Source: Drosophila pseudoobscura (Eukaryota; Arthropoda; Insecta; Diptera; Drosophilidae). Taken from it: 64,000 bases of DNA. A program made the position numbers and the translations under genes. The DNA is taken from the NCBI RefSeq assembly GCF_009870125.1, contig NC_046679.1:14074001-14138000 (forward strand), read 5' to 3'. Numbering within the stretch: the first letter of the stretch is position 1; each line of letters opens with the position of its first letter. The notes beneath the pieces are model-generated. The model did not search any database. It saw only the letters and a program-made list of their open reading frames with translations, and had not been told where the DNA came from. This document shows, one piece after another, positions 36,403-47,493 of the stretch.

Positions 36403-39400
36403 ATGTTGGAGCCAACGCTCACGCCCGAGCTGGACGAGGATGTGGATGGCACGAGCCTGGTGACGGCGGCCATTGCTGGCCTAAGCATAGACGATGTGCC
36501 AGAACGCAAGCCGCACTTCCTGGACTACGATGCAGTGCCGCCACCCGACTACGAGGATGAGTTCGGGGCTGCCGGCGAGCAGCTGAAGATGGACAAGAAG
36601 TACGAGCGGGATGGGGAGATCAGCGACTACGAGCTGGCCGCCAGCGGATACACCAAGAAGGAGTTCACGCAGGACGACAACACCCTCAATTTCACACAGA
36701 ATGGCGTCGGGGCAGTGGGTGTCGTGGGAAAGAAGCCGGGGGCGAAGCACTTCCTGGACGAGAATCCCATTCCGCCCGACTATATGCTGGCCCAGGAGCT
36801 GCGCGAGATGCGGGAGCACCGTAGTCTGGACAGGAACTTTGAGCGGAAGTCCGCCCAGCAGCAGCAGCTAGAGGAGCTGCCACAGCGGAACGGTGGCTCG
36901 CCGGCCAGCTCGGGTCGGGCCTCGCGCAGCAAGGAGCCCTCCTATACGCTGTCGCGCTTCCTCGACGGCGACAATCCCATGCCGCCGCGTCTGCCCAAAG
37001 GAGCCGCCTGGACCACAAGCTTCGACGAGCGCTATGGAACGGCAGCAGCGGCAGCGGTGGATGCCACACTGGGCTCAAAAGTGGAGTGTGTGTACTCGTT
37101 GCTCTCGATGCTGGGCTCCAACGATCCCCTGGAGATGGCCAAGAAGTTCCTGGAGCTCTCGGGTAATGCCCAGAGCTGTGCCACGCTACGGCGCTCCGGC
37201 TGCATGCCGCTCCTCGTCCAGATGATGCATGCCCCCGACAACGAGCCGGAGGTGAGGAAGTGCGCCAGCCAGGCCCTGCACAATGTGGTGCACACGCACC
37301 CGGACGAGAAGTCCGGCCGGAGGGAGGCCAAGGTGTTGCGCCTGCTCGACCAGATCCTCGACTACTGCTCCTTTCTGAAGACCCTGCTCCAGAGCGGCGG
37401 CGAGGCTATAGCCGACGACTCGGACAGGCATCCGCTGGCCGCGATCTCCTCCCTGATGAAGATCAGCTTCGACGAGGACCATCGCCATGCCATGTGCGCC
37501 TTGGGGGCCCTGCATGCCATCCCGAATCTGGTGCACCTGGACCATGCCGTCCATGGGCCCAAGCCCGAGGATCAGTGCTGCAATTCGCTGCGTCGCTACG
37601 CCCTGATGGCCCTCACCAATCTCACCTTCGGGGATGAGAACAACAAGGCTCTGCTCTGTGGCCAGAAGCAGTTCATGGAGGCCCTGGTGGCCCAGCTGGA
37701 CTCTGCGCCCGACGACCTCCTCCAGGTGACGGCCAGTGTGCTGCGCAATCTCTCCTGGCGGGCGGACAGCAACATGAAGGCGGTGCTCAACGAGATTGGC
37801 ACGGTGACGGCCCTGGCCCTGGCGGCCATGCGCAACAAGAGCGAGAACACCCTGAAGGCCATACTCTCGGCACTCTGGAACCTCTCCGCCCACTGCAGCA
37901 CCAACAAGGCGGAGTTCTGTGCCGTGGACGGCGCCCTGGCCTTCCTGGTGGGAATGCTCAGCTACGAGGGACCCAGCAAGACCCTCAAGATCATCGAAAA
38001 TGCGGGCGGCATTCTCCGGAACGTCTCCAGCCACATTGCCGTCTGCGAGCCGTACCGGCAGGTGCTGCGCCAGCACAACTGTCTGGCCATTCTCCTGCAG
38101 CAGCTCAAGTCGGAGAGCCTGACGGTCGTCAGCAACTCCTGCGGCACTCTGTGGAATCTGTCGGCCCGCTGCCCGGAGGACCAGAAATTCCTGTGGGACA
38201 ATGGGGCCGTGCCGATGCTGCGCTCTCTCATCCACTCGAAGCATGCCATGATCTCGGAGGGCAGCTCGTCGGCCCTCAAGAACCTGCTGAACTTTCGTCC
38301 GGCCGTGCAGAATCAGCATCAGCTCGATCCCATTGCCCGCTCCATGGGACTGAAGGCGCTGCCCACGCTGGAGGCACGCAAGGCCAAGGCACTGCAACAG
38401 GAGCTGGGCGAGCGACACTCGGAGACGTGCGACAACCTGGACACCGGCGGGAAGCGAGCCTCCAGTTCGTCGCGTCGGCACCCGGCAGTGCCACGGCTCA
38501 CCCGATCCACGATGCTCACGAAGAGCGAGAGCCGGGACTCAGTATACTCGGCCAAATCGGACTCTGCCTACGAGCATCTGATGCGCTCAGCCTCTGCCTC
38601 GGATGCCCAGCGCAAGGGGCAGCCGAAGATAACCGACTTCGAGATGGAAATGGAGCAGGATGCAGAGGCCACCGAGGAGCAGCCCATCGACTACTCGGCC
38701 AAGTACAGCGAGAACGCCACCAAGACACATGTCACATCGACATATCAGGAGACGGACCTCGACCAGCCCACAGACTTTAGTCTGCGCTACGCCGAGAACC
38801 AACTGGAAGCCGACCTCCTGGACATATCAGCAAAGACCACGGCAACGAAGACGCCAGCGACTCCGGAGGGAAAACCCGAGGGACAGGAGATACTGCTCAT
38901 CCTGGACGATAGTGTCAAGTGCTATCAGACCGAGGACACGCCGTACGTGATCTCCAATGCAGCCTCTGTCACGGATCTGCGGCTGGCGGCCAAGACTGAA
39001 GTCGAATCGGAGGTAAAGCCGGAAGCCAAGGCTCCCGCTGCCTCTACCTCTGCCTCTGCTTCTGCCTCTGCCGCCCCCAAGAAACTCTCAAAGCTGTCGC
39101 AGTGCAGCGGTTCCGGTTCGTATACGCCGGAGAAGCCCATCAACTACTGCGAGGAGGGCACGCCGGGCTACTTTAGTCGCTACGATTCCCTCAGCAGTCT
39201 GGATGAATCGGGAATCAAGGCCATGCAGGTGGCAGCTGCCCCACTCGGAGCAGAGGCCAAAGCCCAGCCTGTGAAGCAGCTGCTGGCCGAGGAGGAGCGG
39301 CAGCAAGTGGAGGAGGAGGAGCAGGAGGTTCTGGTGAAGTCCTCCTCTGCCCTGGAAACCCCACTGATGTTCTCGCGTCGCAGCTCCATGGACTCGCTCG

Positions 39401-42400
39401 TGCACGATCCCGACGTGGATGTGGCCAATTGCGATGACAAGAGTTCGGTGGTCAGTGAATTCAGTCGCCTGGCAAGCGGCGTAATCTCCCCATCCGAGCT
39501 GCCGGACTCTCCCACACAGAGCATGCCGCAGTCGCCCCGGCGCAACAGTGTGAACCGACAGTCGCCGGGTCCAGTGGCGGCCAGCATGCGTCCCCTGCGC
39601 AGCGTCTTTGAGGACGATCTGAGCAGCTTCAATGTGGAGCACACCCCGGCCCAGTTCTCGACGGCCACCAGCTTGAGCAGTCTCAGCATCGTGGACGATG
39701 AAAAGGAAGCGGCACAGGAGGTGGTGCACTACAACGAGGACGATCTGCTGCTGGCCAACTGCATCAACATGGGAATGCAGCGGAAGCCCACGGCCCCGGA
39801 GGTGGAGACGGAGGAAACCACCCGAAGCTACTGCACCGAAGACACGCCCGCCCTGCTCTCGAAGGTGGGCAGCCACACCAATCTCTCGGCCATCTCTGTG
39901 AACTCCTGCAACGAGCTAAAGGACCCCGATCCGCCCTCCTCTGCCGACGGAGTCTCCTCGAACACCTCCGACTGTGGCGGGGCAGCAGGGCAGCATCTGC
40001 TGCAGCAGTGTATTCGCGATGGCATGCAGAAGCAGCAGCCGACACCCGACGATCCCATTGCCATGCTGCGGCGTGGAGGAGGCAGCCTGCTCCCCGGCTA
40101 TCTGCCCTCCAGCGATGAGATGAGCAAATACCTGGTGGAGGACAGCCCCTGCAACTTTTCGGTGGTCTCTGGCCTGTCCAATCTCACTGTCGGCTCCAGT
40201 CTGGTGGGTCCAGCGGTGCAGCTGAAGGAAACAACTGTGGGGTATGTATTCGTATTTATGGACTTTGTGGCTCAATGTAATTCCTGCTTCTCTGTAGTCC
40301 GAGCATGGAGCCCAAAGCTCCTGCAGAGCAATCTTCATCCCGGCCACCGCACTGGCAAGACGATTCCCTGAGTTCCCTTTCCATTGACTCGGAGGACGAC
40401 ACCAACTTGTTGAGTCAGGTAAAAGGCTTTGATTCGATCCCTTCCGCTTTTGACGGCAACTGATTTCCACTCTCTTTGTTCCGTAGGCTATTGCCGCTGG
40501 TTGCAATAGACCCAAATCGAATCTTGGCTTCAGCTCAAACGGAAAGCGCTCCAGTTCGTTGAGCTCCTCGCAGCCCATGGCCATTAATGCGGCCACTTCG
40601 GCGTGCTCTCTGAACTCTGCGATGACGGTGCGCAAGAACCAGCAGGAGTCGTACAGCTCGGTGGACTCCAGCGACTCGAACGACAATCAGTCCAAGTCGC
40701 TGTTTGAGCTGTGCATCCTCAAGGGCATGTACAAGTCGAAGCAGTCCCAGCAGCAGACGCAGTCGGTGCAGCCGCCTCCCCTGCCTGTGACATTGAATTC
40801 CAAACAGTTCGATTCGCTGCCCGTACAGCTGCCATCCTCCGGTGGCCAGCACCAGCACCAGCAGCAGCAGCAAATGACAAAGCGACAGCGCAGCAGCCAC
40901 CATCATCACAGCCACAGCCACAGCCATCATCATCATCATCGCGAGAGGGAGCGCGAGAGGAAGGACGAGAAACTGCTGCAGGAGTGCATCAATACGGGCA
41001 TCTCCAAGAAGATCAACGCCGTGCCAAAAAACGTCCTGGCTACGTCTGCAGCTGCATTGGAACCGTGTCACCCAATGGCAGCTACTACATCAGCAAGTGC
41101 CCCCAGCACAGCAGCAGCTCCAGACGTAGAGCAGAAAGCGCACGCCACCAGCAGCAACAGCAACAGCAGCAACAGTATCCCCAGCCCGAACAGCCTGTCC
41201 CAGAGCAGTCATATCGCCGCCACCGGCACAGGCATCGACACAACAAAAAGCCCAGCTCCAGCTCCAGGTCGAGAGAACGCGACCGCGAACGGGAACGCTC
41301 TCGAGACAGGTATTGGGTCTAAGCTGGAGTTGGACTCTGATCGATCCAGCGATGAGTCCAACCAATCCTTTATTATGGACACCGTGGTACGACTGGACAG
41401 TACTCCCCCCAGTGCCAGCTGCAGCTCGGGCTCGGCCAACGAGAAGCACAAGGATCCCGATCTGATGCTAAAATCCGTGGAGCGATTAACCCTGGAGTTT
41501 GTCACCTCCGCGGAGCAGCTAAGGAGCCACAGCCACAGCCACAGCAAGAATCACAACCACACGAATACCAATAGTCACAACACCTGGAACGAGAATACCT
41601 GTCCGAATGATGTGTCCTTTCCCAGTGTCAGCCAAACAGCACCCGTACTCCAGGCCTCGCTCAGCTTCGATGATGATGTGGATGTGGATGTGGACGATGA
41701 AGAGGCCACAGAGGCCAAGTCATTGGTCAACGAACTGGCAGAGATCACTCCCACCAACGAGGAGCAGCCATCGCAGCCGGCATCTCTGGACACGGAGACG
41801 GTAACGCATACCCTAATGAACGGAGGCCACTCGGGCAGCTCCTCGGGCGGCGGACTGAACTTTCAGCTGGGAGGCCAAGTGCAGAATGCCGGTGTGCAGC
41901 AGCGGAACCTGCTGTTCAATGGCACCAGCTCCTCCATGATGACTAACTCCACAATAATTGCTTTTGAGGCGCGTGCGGTGGCCGAGAATCTGCTGCAGAA
42001 TCTACAGAATGGAGATGAGGACAACACCGAGCAGACGTTCAGCATCAACAGCCTGGATCTGGACAACGTGCGCCCGCCCTCAGGCATGGAATCGCTGAAT
42101 AGCTGCTACCAGGATCACTCACAGCCCAGCTCGTTGCGCCTGCCGTTGCCCAGCAAATCGCCAAGATTTGCCCGAAAGGTTTTCCCCGCCAATCTGGTGG
42201 CCCGGCGGGCGCTCGGGCACCTCGCTGGCAGTGCGGAGAGCGTGAACTCCAGCTGCAATCTGTTGGACAACATCAAGCCGCCGTCGCTGATGGACGAGCT
42301 GCTCGACTCGATGATCAGCGTGGACAGCATCCAGTCGGAGGTGGCCGATGGCGAGCAGGACTGCAGCATGGCCACCACCATCTCGGTGTCGAACTACGAA

Positions 42401-43855
42401 ACGGCCGCCTGCGACGATCAGTCTTTTACAGTGCTCCAGAGCTGCTACGACGAGGAGGATGGCGATGAAGACGCCACCATGAATGACTTTAGCTCGGCCG
42501 AGTCCACGCCCAAGCAGGGATCCACGCCATCACCCAATCGACGCTCGCTGACACCCAAACAGAAGCGACGGCTGGCCAAGGATCGCTTCAAGACCTACAC
42601 CATTGCCAGCAAAAGCGAAGAGCTGGATGGTCTAGAGTTCAACGAAACGCTGCAGATTGAAATTGTGGAAACCACGGGCCAAGTGGCCACGCCATCGACA
42701 CCACGCGCCAATGGCCGGAGGAGAGGCAGTGCTGAGCGCTACAAGACCCAACTGATTGAGTGTCCCCGGGCGCTCATCCAGGGGCAGGCCATGGGAGACG
42801 ATTGTCCCAGCGAACAGCTGTCCTCCATTCGCGCCATGATGCAGCAGTTCACCTACATCACGGACATCAACATTGGACAGGCCCAGGAGGTGGCGGAGGA
42901 GCACCCGGAGGATCACCCCGAATGCGATCAGAACTCGGAGACAGAGTCGTGTCATGGCCTGGAGCCAGAGTTGCCGCCTCCTCCGCCAGTGCTGGATATA
43001 AAATCACCCATTGCAGCCCAACCCCCCATCCTGGAGCCTGCCACAGCCGTGAAGGTGGTGAGGGGACGCAAGAAACCCGCCTACGTGTCGCCCTACAGCA
43101 TGCAGAGTCAGCGGAACAGCAGCAGTGCCGCCAATCACAAAAAGAAGACCCTCTCCCCAACCATTGCCAAGCGGAATGTGCTGCCACCCAAAAAGAAGGC
43201 CACGCCGCCGCCAGACGGCGGCTCCACTCCAGCAGCAGCACCAGCTCCGGCCCGCCTGGAACGCCAGGGAACCTTTGTAAAAGATGAGCCCACAAATATT
43301 AATGTCCAGGTGCCCGTCGTAGAGGCCAAGCCGGCCAACACCAGTCCCAGCCATCGTGTATCCAAGCTTCCCACAAAGAAGGCCACAGGCGGCGAGAGTC
43401 CAAAGGCAGTTGCCGGATCTCCGAAGCGCACTGTCACAGCTCCTTTTGCCCGACGGGGTCCGCCACAGCGGGCCAATACCAACCTCCGTCTGGCCGGAAC
43501 GAAGTCAGCTGGAACCTCGCGGGTGGCCCCCATCCGCGTGTCCACCACAACTCCGCCCTCCCGCAGCAATTCCAATCTGAACGGAAGCAGTGCAGCCGCT
43601 GCAGCGGCGGCCAAAATTAACCAAGCACAAAGTCGCATTGCCAACATCTGGAAGCGCGTGGACGAGGCCAAAACGAAGCAATCGTCCAATCTGAGGACAC
43701 AGCAAACGAAATCTTCCAACACGCTTAACGGAGCTGGAGCCGGAGGGCCCAAACCCAAGACCACGCTGCTGCGCAGCTCCACCTTTGATAACACGCCCAA
43801 TCCAGCAGGAGGCAGCGTCAAGTCCAAGCTACCCGTAGTGGGTGCACGGAAATAG
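36403..43855 (+). CDS. Apc: Apc, adenomatous polyposis coli homologue (2442 aa)
   Basis: CDS is join(36403..40241,40298..40418,40487..43855); all junctions are GT-AG and in frame. APC is the scaffold of the Axin/GSK3 destruction complex that drives beta-catenin (Armadillo) turnover, and a microtubule-linked protein. Armadillo repeats cover about residues 226-635. Fifteen-residue-type catenin motifs (QPIDYSAKYSE, QPTDFSLRYAE) lie near 760-790. Twenty-residue-type repeats with a T/S-P-x-x-F/I-S core start near 841, 917, 1079, 1146 and 1246. A SAMP-type Axin site, DSLSSLSIDSEDD, spans about 1302-1314 across the short exon 2. Several LL-x-x-C-I-x-x-G-M boxes are scattered. A basic Ser/Pro-rich C-terminus (about 2190-2440) matches the APC basic domain. 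The N-terminal coiled coil of vertebrate APC is absent, as usual in flies. Length fits fly Apc (~2.4 k residues). Confidence 0.96.
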
Positions 43856-44351
43856 GTCCCCAAAGGAAGGTTTTTAAATATTTTTTATCGCATTTTTAGA
43901 ACGGAAAACGCACAAGCAGAAGCAGCGGTAGAGTCAGGGGAAAAATCAAAGAGTTTATAGGCTAGAAGGCATATACATATACATATACATACGATATCCA
44001 CTATAAAGTACTATATATACATTTTTCCTTCCACTTAATACACCTATATATATATACATATATATATATATATGTACTTGTATCTAGCGAATAATGAATT
44101 TGTAAGCAACCAGTCTAGCATAGCGATAGCGCAAACTCCTAGTTACTCGAAATAATCCAAAATCACAGTCAGAGCCACCCTGTAGAGGGACTCGTGTGTA
44201 GCCAAATGTACTAGATATCAGGCCTTTCAAATGTGTACAACTCCCCTATATACAATATATATACTAACGCATATGTAATTGCTATATATTCGGTAGACAT
44301 TGTTGTTCAGAGAGAGGTTTAATTCGATTTAGTTTTTACTTTTAGTTAGAA
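43856..44351 (+). other. Apc 3' UTR / intergenic, TA-rich
   Basis: Holds (TA)n and ATACATAT runs at about 43970-44085 and 44250-44290. I could not find a canonical AATAAA between the Apc stop and the inverted repeat. The variant TATAAA at about 44002 is the nearest alternative, so Apc read-through into the hairpin is possible. Confidence 0.5.
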
Positions 44352-44372
44352 GAGAGCTCCGCCCCCAAGGAC

Positions 44373-44563
44373 CGGATCGTATGCACAACTCAGAAATATC
44401 GCAACTTCGTGGCAGAGCCCATGGGCAACAAGTCTGTGACAGAATTGGCTGTAGTTGTAGAAACGCTGGGCGGACGCTTTACTGAGGCTTGATTCAATCA
44501 AACGTGCGCAGTGCTCGGGAAGTTCTTGATTTTGAAGAAGATGAGGAGCTGTTCAAGGACTGT
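44373..44563 (+). pseudogene. baf: baf pseudogene, left arm
   Basis: The plus-strand frame gives TTQKYRNFVAEPMGNKSV, then TELA and ETLGGRFTEA, then a TGA stop, then FNQ and VLGKFLILKK. A frameshift precedes EELFKDC. This follows barrier-to-autointegration factor (BAF), the ~90-residue DNA- and LEM-domain-binding protein, from residue ~4 to ~65. Its conserved PMGNKSV and ETLGGR blocks are intact, but the stop and frameshift rule out a functional protein. Confidence 0.8.
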
Positions 44564-44579
44564 ATGTTAGGCTTAACAT

Positions 44580-44821
44580 CCAGTCCTTGAACAGCTCCTT
44601 TTCCTTATGTTCACAACCGACCTGGTTTTAAATAAGGATAAGGAGATAAGGTTCTTCAAAACCAAGAACTTCCCGAGCACGGTGCGCGCCTGATTGAATC
44701 TAGTCTCAGTCAAGCGTCCGCCCAGCGTTTCTCCAACTTCAGCCAATTTTGTAACAGATTTATTGCCCATGGGGTCTGCCACAAAATTGCGATATTTTTG
44801 AGTTGTGCATACGATCCGCAC
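44580..44821 (-). pseudogene. baf: baf pseudogene, right arm
   Basis: The minus-strand frame reads TTQKYRNFVADPMGNKSV, then TKLAEVGETLGGRLTETRF and ARTVLGKFLVLK without a stop. A ~50-bp insertion then shifts the frame before the KELFKDW-equivalent bases. It is less decayed than the left arm. The insertion itself can pair locally (CCTTAT...ATAAGG). The first codon aligned with the BAF start is ATGCGGATC, so the N-terminal few residues are replaced. Confidence 0.8.
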
Positions 44822-44837
44822 CCACCCGTGGAGCTCT

Positions 44838-45158
44838 TTTTATTATGCAAAAACCAAATATCTTTGAGGAAAACAAGAAAAACCATTTTGTAGTCACTGC
44901 TTTTTAAGTATTCTTTTTAATAGCATATGGCATTATTAAGTATGAATCGAAGCAGCTTTTGTATTAACTATTTTGTTATTTTCGATTCAAGGCGATTAAC
45001 AATTTGAATATTAATTAAACGAAATGCTTTTCAGCAACACACAAAACGAAAACTTGCATGAGTGTATGAAATCTATAAGCATTGTATTTGTTATCTAGTA
45101 GCAGATCTAAACATACGTCAATATATGTTTATGTATCTGGGATGTTTTTGGAGTGGAA
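44838..45158. other. Short intergenic / 5' UTR of the SLC41 gene
   Basis: AT-rich. A CTTTTCAG at about 45029-45035 could be the acceptor of a 5' UTR intron for the SLC41-type gene. No core-promoter motif is recognised. Confidence 0.4.
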
Positions 45159-46529
45159 ATGGCACCCAAGAGAGAGAAGCAAACTGTCGAACAACCACAG
45201 GAGCAGCCGGAGGTTCAGGAGGACAGCGACGATGCAATCTACCGCGAGCCCTGGTACTCCACACTCATTCAGATCGTGGTGCCCTTCTTTCTGGCCGGCA
45301 TGGGAACTATAACGGCGGGCATTATGCTGGGCAATGTCCAGCACTGGACCGTGTACAAGCAAATGACCGAGCTGTTCGTGCTGGTTCCAGTGCTATGCGG
45401 CCTCAAGGGCAACCTGGACATGTGCGTAGCAGCCCGATTCTGCACGCACTCGAATCTGGGGCACTTGAAGAACAAAGGCGACACCTGGAAGATAGTCATT
45501 GGCAACATGGCGCTGGTTCAGGTGCAGGCCATTGTCTGCGCCCTGCTGCTGTCCACCTTCACAATGGCTATCACCTCCGGGGTGGCCCACAAGCTGAAGT
45601 TCGAAAACTTTTCCACGCTGACAGCGGCGGCCCTGATCACATCCAGTACCGCGTGCTTGATCCTCGACTCGGGGCTGATGGTCATCATCCTGTTCTCCCA
45701 GCGCTACAGCTTCAATCCGGACTACATGGCCACGCCGATTGTGGCCTCCATCGGGGATGTCGTGACGATCAGTCTGCTCTCCTTCAGCTCTGCCTACATG
45801 TACGACCTGGCCAAGTCGTACATGTGGATTAATGTTTCCATAATGGCCTGCTACCTGGCGGTCTTGCTGCCCCTTTGGCTGATAGTGGCACTCCGGAACA
45901 GCTACACACGCCCGCTTCTCATGATGAGCTGGGTACCAGTACTGGGAGCGCTGTGCATCAGTGAGTTTGGGGGCTTTGTGCTCTGCTCGTCGGTGGAGCA
46001 GTTCATGGGATTCGCCGTCTTCTCGCCCATCATCAATGGCATCGGCGGGAATTTGGTTTGCGTGCAGGCCAGCAACATGGGCACCATCCTGCACAGACGC
46101 TCCATGCTCGGTCAGCTGCCCACGGACACGCGCATCTGTGAGTGGCCGCACAGAGTGTACTTCTATGGCACTGTTTACTCCCGCGTTTCACGTATTCTGA
46201 TTATTGTCTCCATACCGGGCAACGTGATTCTCGTGTATATCGCCGATTATCTCTATAAGGGGCACATTTCTGTTGGTCCTGTGTTCTTGGGTTCCTTTGC
46301 TTTGACCAGCCTGCTGCAGCTGCTCATACTCCTGTGGTGCGCCCACTTCCTGGTGCATCTGCTCTGGAAATACAGGATCGATCCCGACAGCTCTGCCATT
46401 CCCTATCTGACGGCTCTGGGAGATGGCCTGGGCACAGGCCTACTCGCCGTCATGTTCCGTCTGCTGCGATACTTCGACAAAGAATACACTGCCAATGAAC
46501 CTGTGTTCAGAATCAAGTTGAACATATGA
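45159..46529 (+). CDS. SLC41/MgtE-type Mg2+ transporter (456 aa)
   Basis: A single coding exon starts at ATG 45159 (MAPKREKQTVEQ) and ends at TGA 46529. A polar ~35-residue N-terminus is followed by about ten hydrophobic segments in two MgtE-like halves. Family hallmarks are visible: FFLAGMGTITAGIML and VLCGLKGNLDM in half one, and PDYMATPIVASIGDVVTI. Half two has GIGGNLVCVQASNMGT and IPYLTALGDGLGTGLL. Conserved acidic and Gly-Asp (GD) residues in these helices coordinate Mg2+ in MgtE relatives. Likely role is Mg2+ transport across the plasma membrane or an inner membrane. AATAAA lies at 46557-46562. No coding introns are present. A retrogene origin cannot be excluded. Confidence 0.88.
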   Translation: MAPKREKQTVEQPQEQPEVQEDSDDAIYREPWYSTLIQIVVPFFLAGMGTITAGIMLGNVQHWTVYKQMTELFVLVPVLCGLKGNLDMCVAARFCTHSNLGHLKNKGDTWKIVIGNMALVQVQAIVCALLLSTFTMAITSGVAHKLKFENFSTLTAAALITSSTACLILDSGLMVIILFSQRYSFNPDYMATPIVASIGDVVTISLLSFSSAYMYDLAKSYMWINVSIMACYLAVLLPLWLIVALRNSYTRPLLMMSWVPVLGALCISEFGGFVLCSSVEQFMGFAVFSPIINGIGGNLVCVQASNMGTILHRRSMLGQLPTDTRICEWPHRVYFYGTVYSRVSRILIIVSIPGNVILVYIADYLYKGHISVGPVFLGSFALTSLLQLLILLWCAHFLVHLLWKYRIDPDSSAIPYLTALGDGLGTGLLAVMFRLLRYFDKEYTANEPVFRIKLNI

Positions 46530-46562
46530 ATGTGGCTTATAAATGTTAACTGATGTAATAAA

Positions 46563-47324
46563 ATGATGATGAAGCTTACTGATGTGAAAATTCAGAAAAC
46601 GGACTATTTCATTTGTTCTCATTTTTTCAAGCAGTCCGACATTGGTGCGAAGCTCTAGAAATTATACAGTCTCATTCCTTCTTTATATATATTTATATAT
46701 GCTACAATTACGCTGCTTACGCTACTTCCTATTTTTGGCTAATGGGTAATGATAGTAATGATTGGGTATTGCATATCCCAACAATTGCACATTCGACAAG
46801 GCACCAGAACCTTAAACTCCTTTCGATTTAAATTATTGAGCTCATCATTTTGTTTCACCTATTTAATTGTTTTTCTCCGAATTTAGTTTCTAAAATATAA
46901 AGATCACAACAATAGAATATTGATATATGTATGTATGTGTGTACATCCAAATATCAAGCATAGTTTTTTAGAAAAATTCAGCCTAACCTACAAAATGACA
47001 ATACCCATAAAAGTATAACGGTCGCAAAGGTCGCAAAGGTTTTTGAGGTTCAACAAATGAAAATCGTCAATACTACAACGATTTCAAATATATAATATAT
47101 ATTAAACCGAATATCAAAATCAAGGAATATGGTTTCCGATCATGGGCAGAGAACAAGTGGGTATTATAATCCCCTAACGAAAATTATGAACCTTAAACAA
47201 TTTTAGCGCAGTTCAGCTGAAAGATATCGTGGTCTTTTTTTAAGTAAAGTTAAAAGAAGGATTTACTTAAGTTGTTAACCTGTTTATATAAAGGGTTAAA
47301 GGGCTTAAGTGTATTAAGGTATAT
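46563..47324. other. Intergenic between SLC41-type gene and CCT1
   Basis: AT-rich, no gene. About 47095-47135 repeats the CGAATATCAAAATCAAGGAATATG tail of the dispersed repeat family. A duplicated GGTCGCAAA lies near 47022-47039. Confidence 0.5.
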
Positions 47325-47404
47325 TTTGAAAATGTGACGGTATATTTTGGTATATTTCTGAGGGTCAGACCGTATATCTGATAAATAAATCCGGGGTCAC
47401 ACTG
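47315..47404 (+). promoter_or_regulatory. CCT1 promoter, Ohler 6 + 1 type
   Basis: GGTATATTTTG, GACGGTATATTTTGG and GGTATATTTCTGAGGGTC (motif 6 units) are followed by GGTCACACTG at 47395-47404 (motif 1). The CCT1 ATG is 90 bp downstream. This core-promoter class marks broadly expressed genes. Confidence 0.75.
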
Positions 47405-47493
47405 TCCAAAAGTGAGTCAGGCGGTTCATCGTGCGGTTGCAATTTGATTTATTTCGTTTTTTCTATTAAAAGTCATAAAAAACACACAGCAAA

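Larger units (their letters stand above)
44352..44837 (+). ncRNA. Candidate hairpin-RNA locus from inverted baf copies
   Basis: Two baf-derived arms, 44352-44571 and 44572-44837, are reverse complements. The centre is ATGTTA-GGCT-TAACAT (44564-44579), so the loop is only 4 nt. From the outer CGGATCGTATGCACAACTCA inward to AGTTCTTG the arms match at about 88% by my hand count (about 19 mismatches in 165). A further ~28-bp inner block, AGGAGCTGTTCAAGGACTG, is nearly identical. The right arm has a ~46-50-bp insertion that bulges out. Transcripts from either strand would fold into a ~220-bp stem. This is the layout of Drosophila hpRNA genes, whose stems are cut by Dicer-2 into siRNAs against the parent gene. 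The sequence alone does not show expression. Confidence 0.6.

Noticed and set aside
37186-38481. 431-codon minus-strand open frame inside Apc
   Set aside because: It is antisense to the conserved Armadillo repeats; GC-rich third positions in Apc keep the opposite strand open. No splice sites or protein-like features of its own.
39088-39876. 262-codon minus-strand open frame inside Apc
   Set aside because: Same cause: a shadow of the Apc coding frame.
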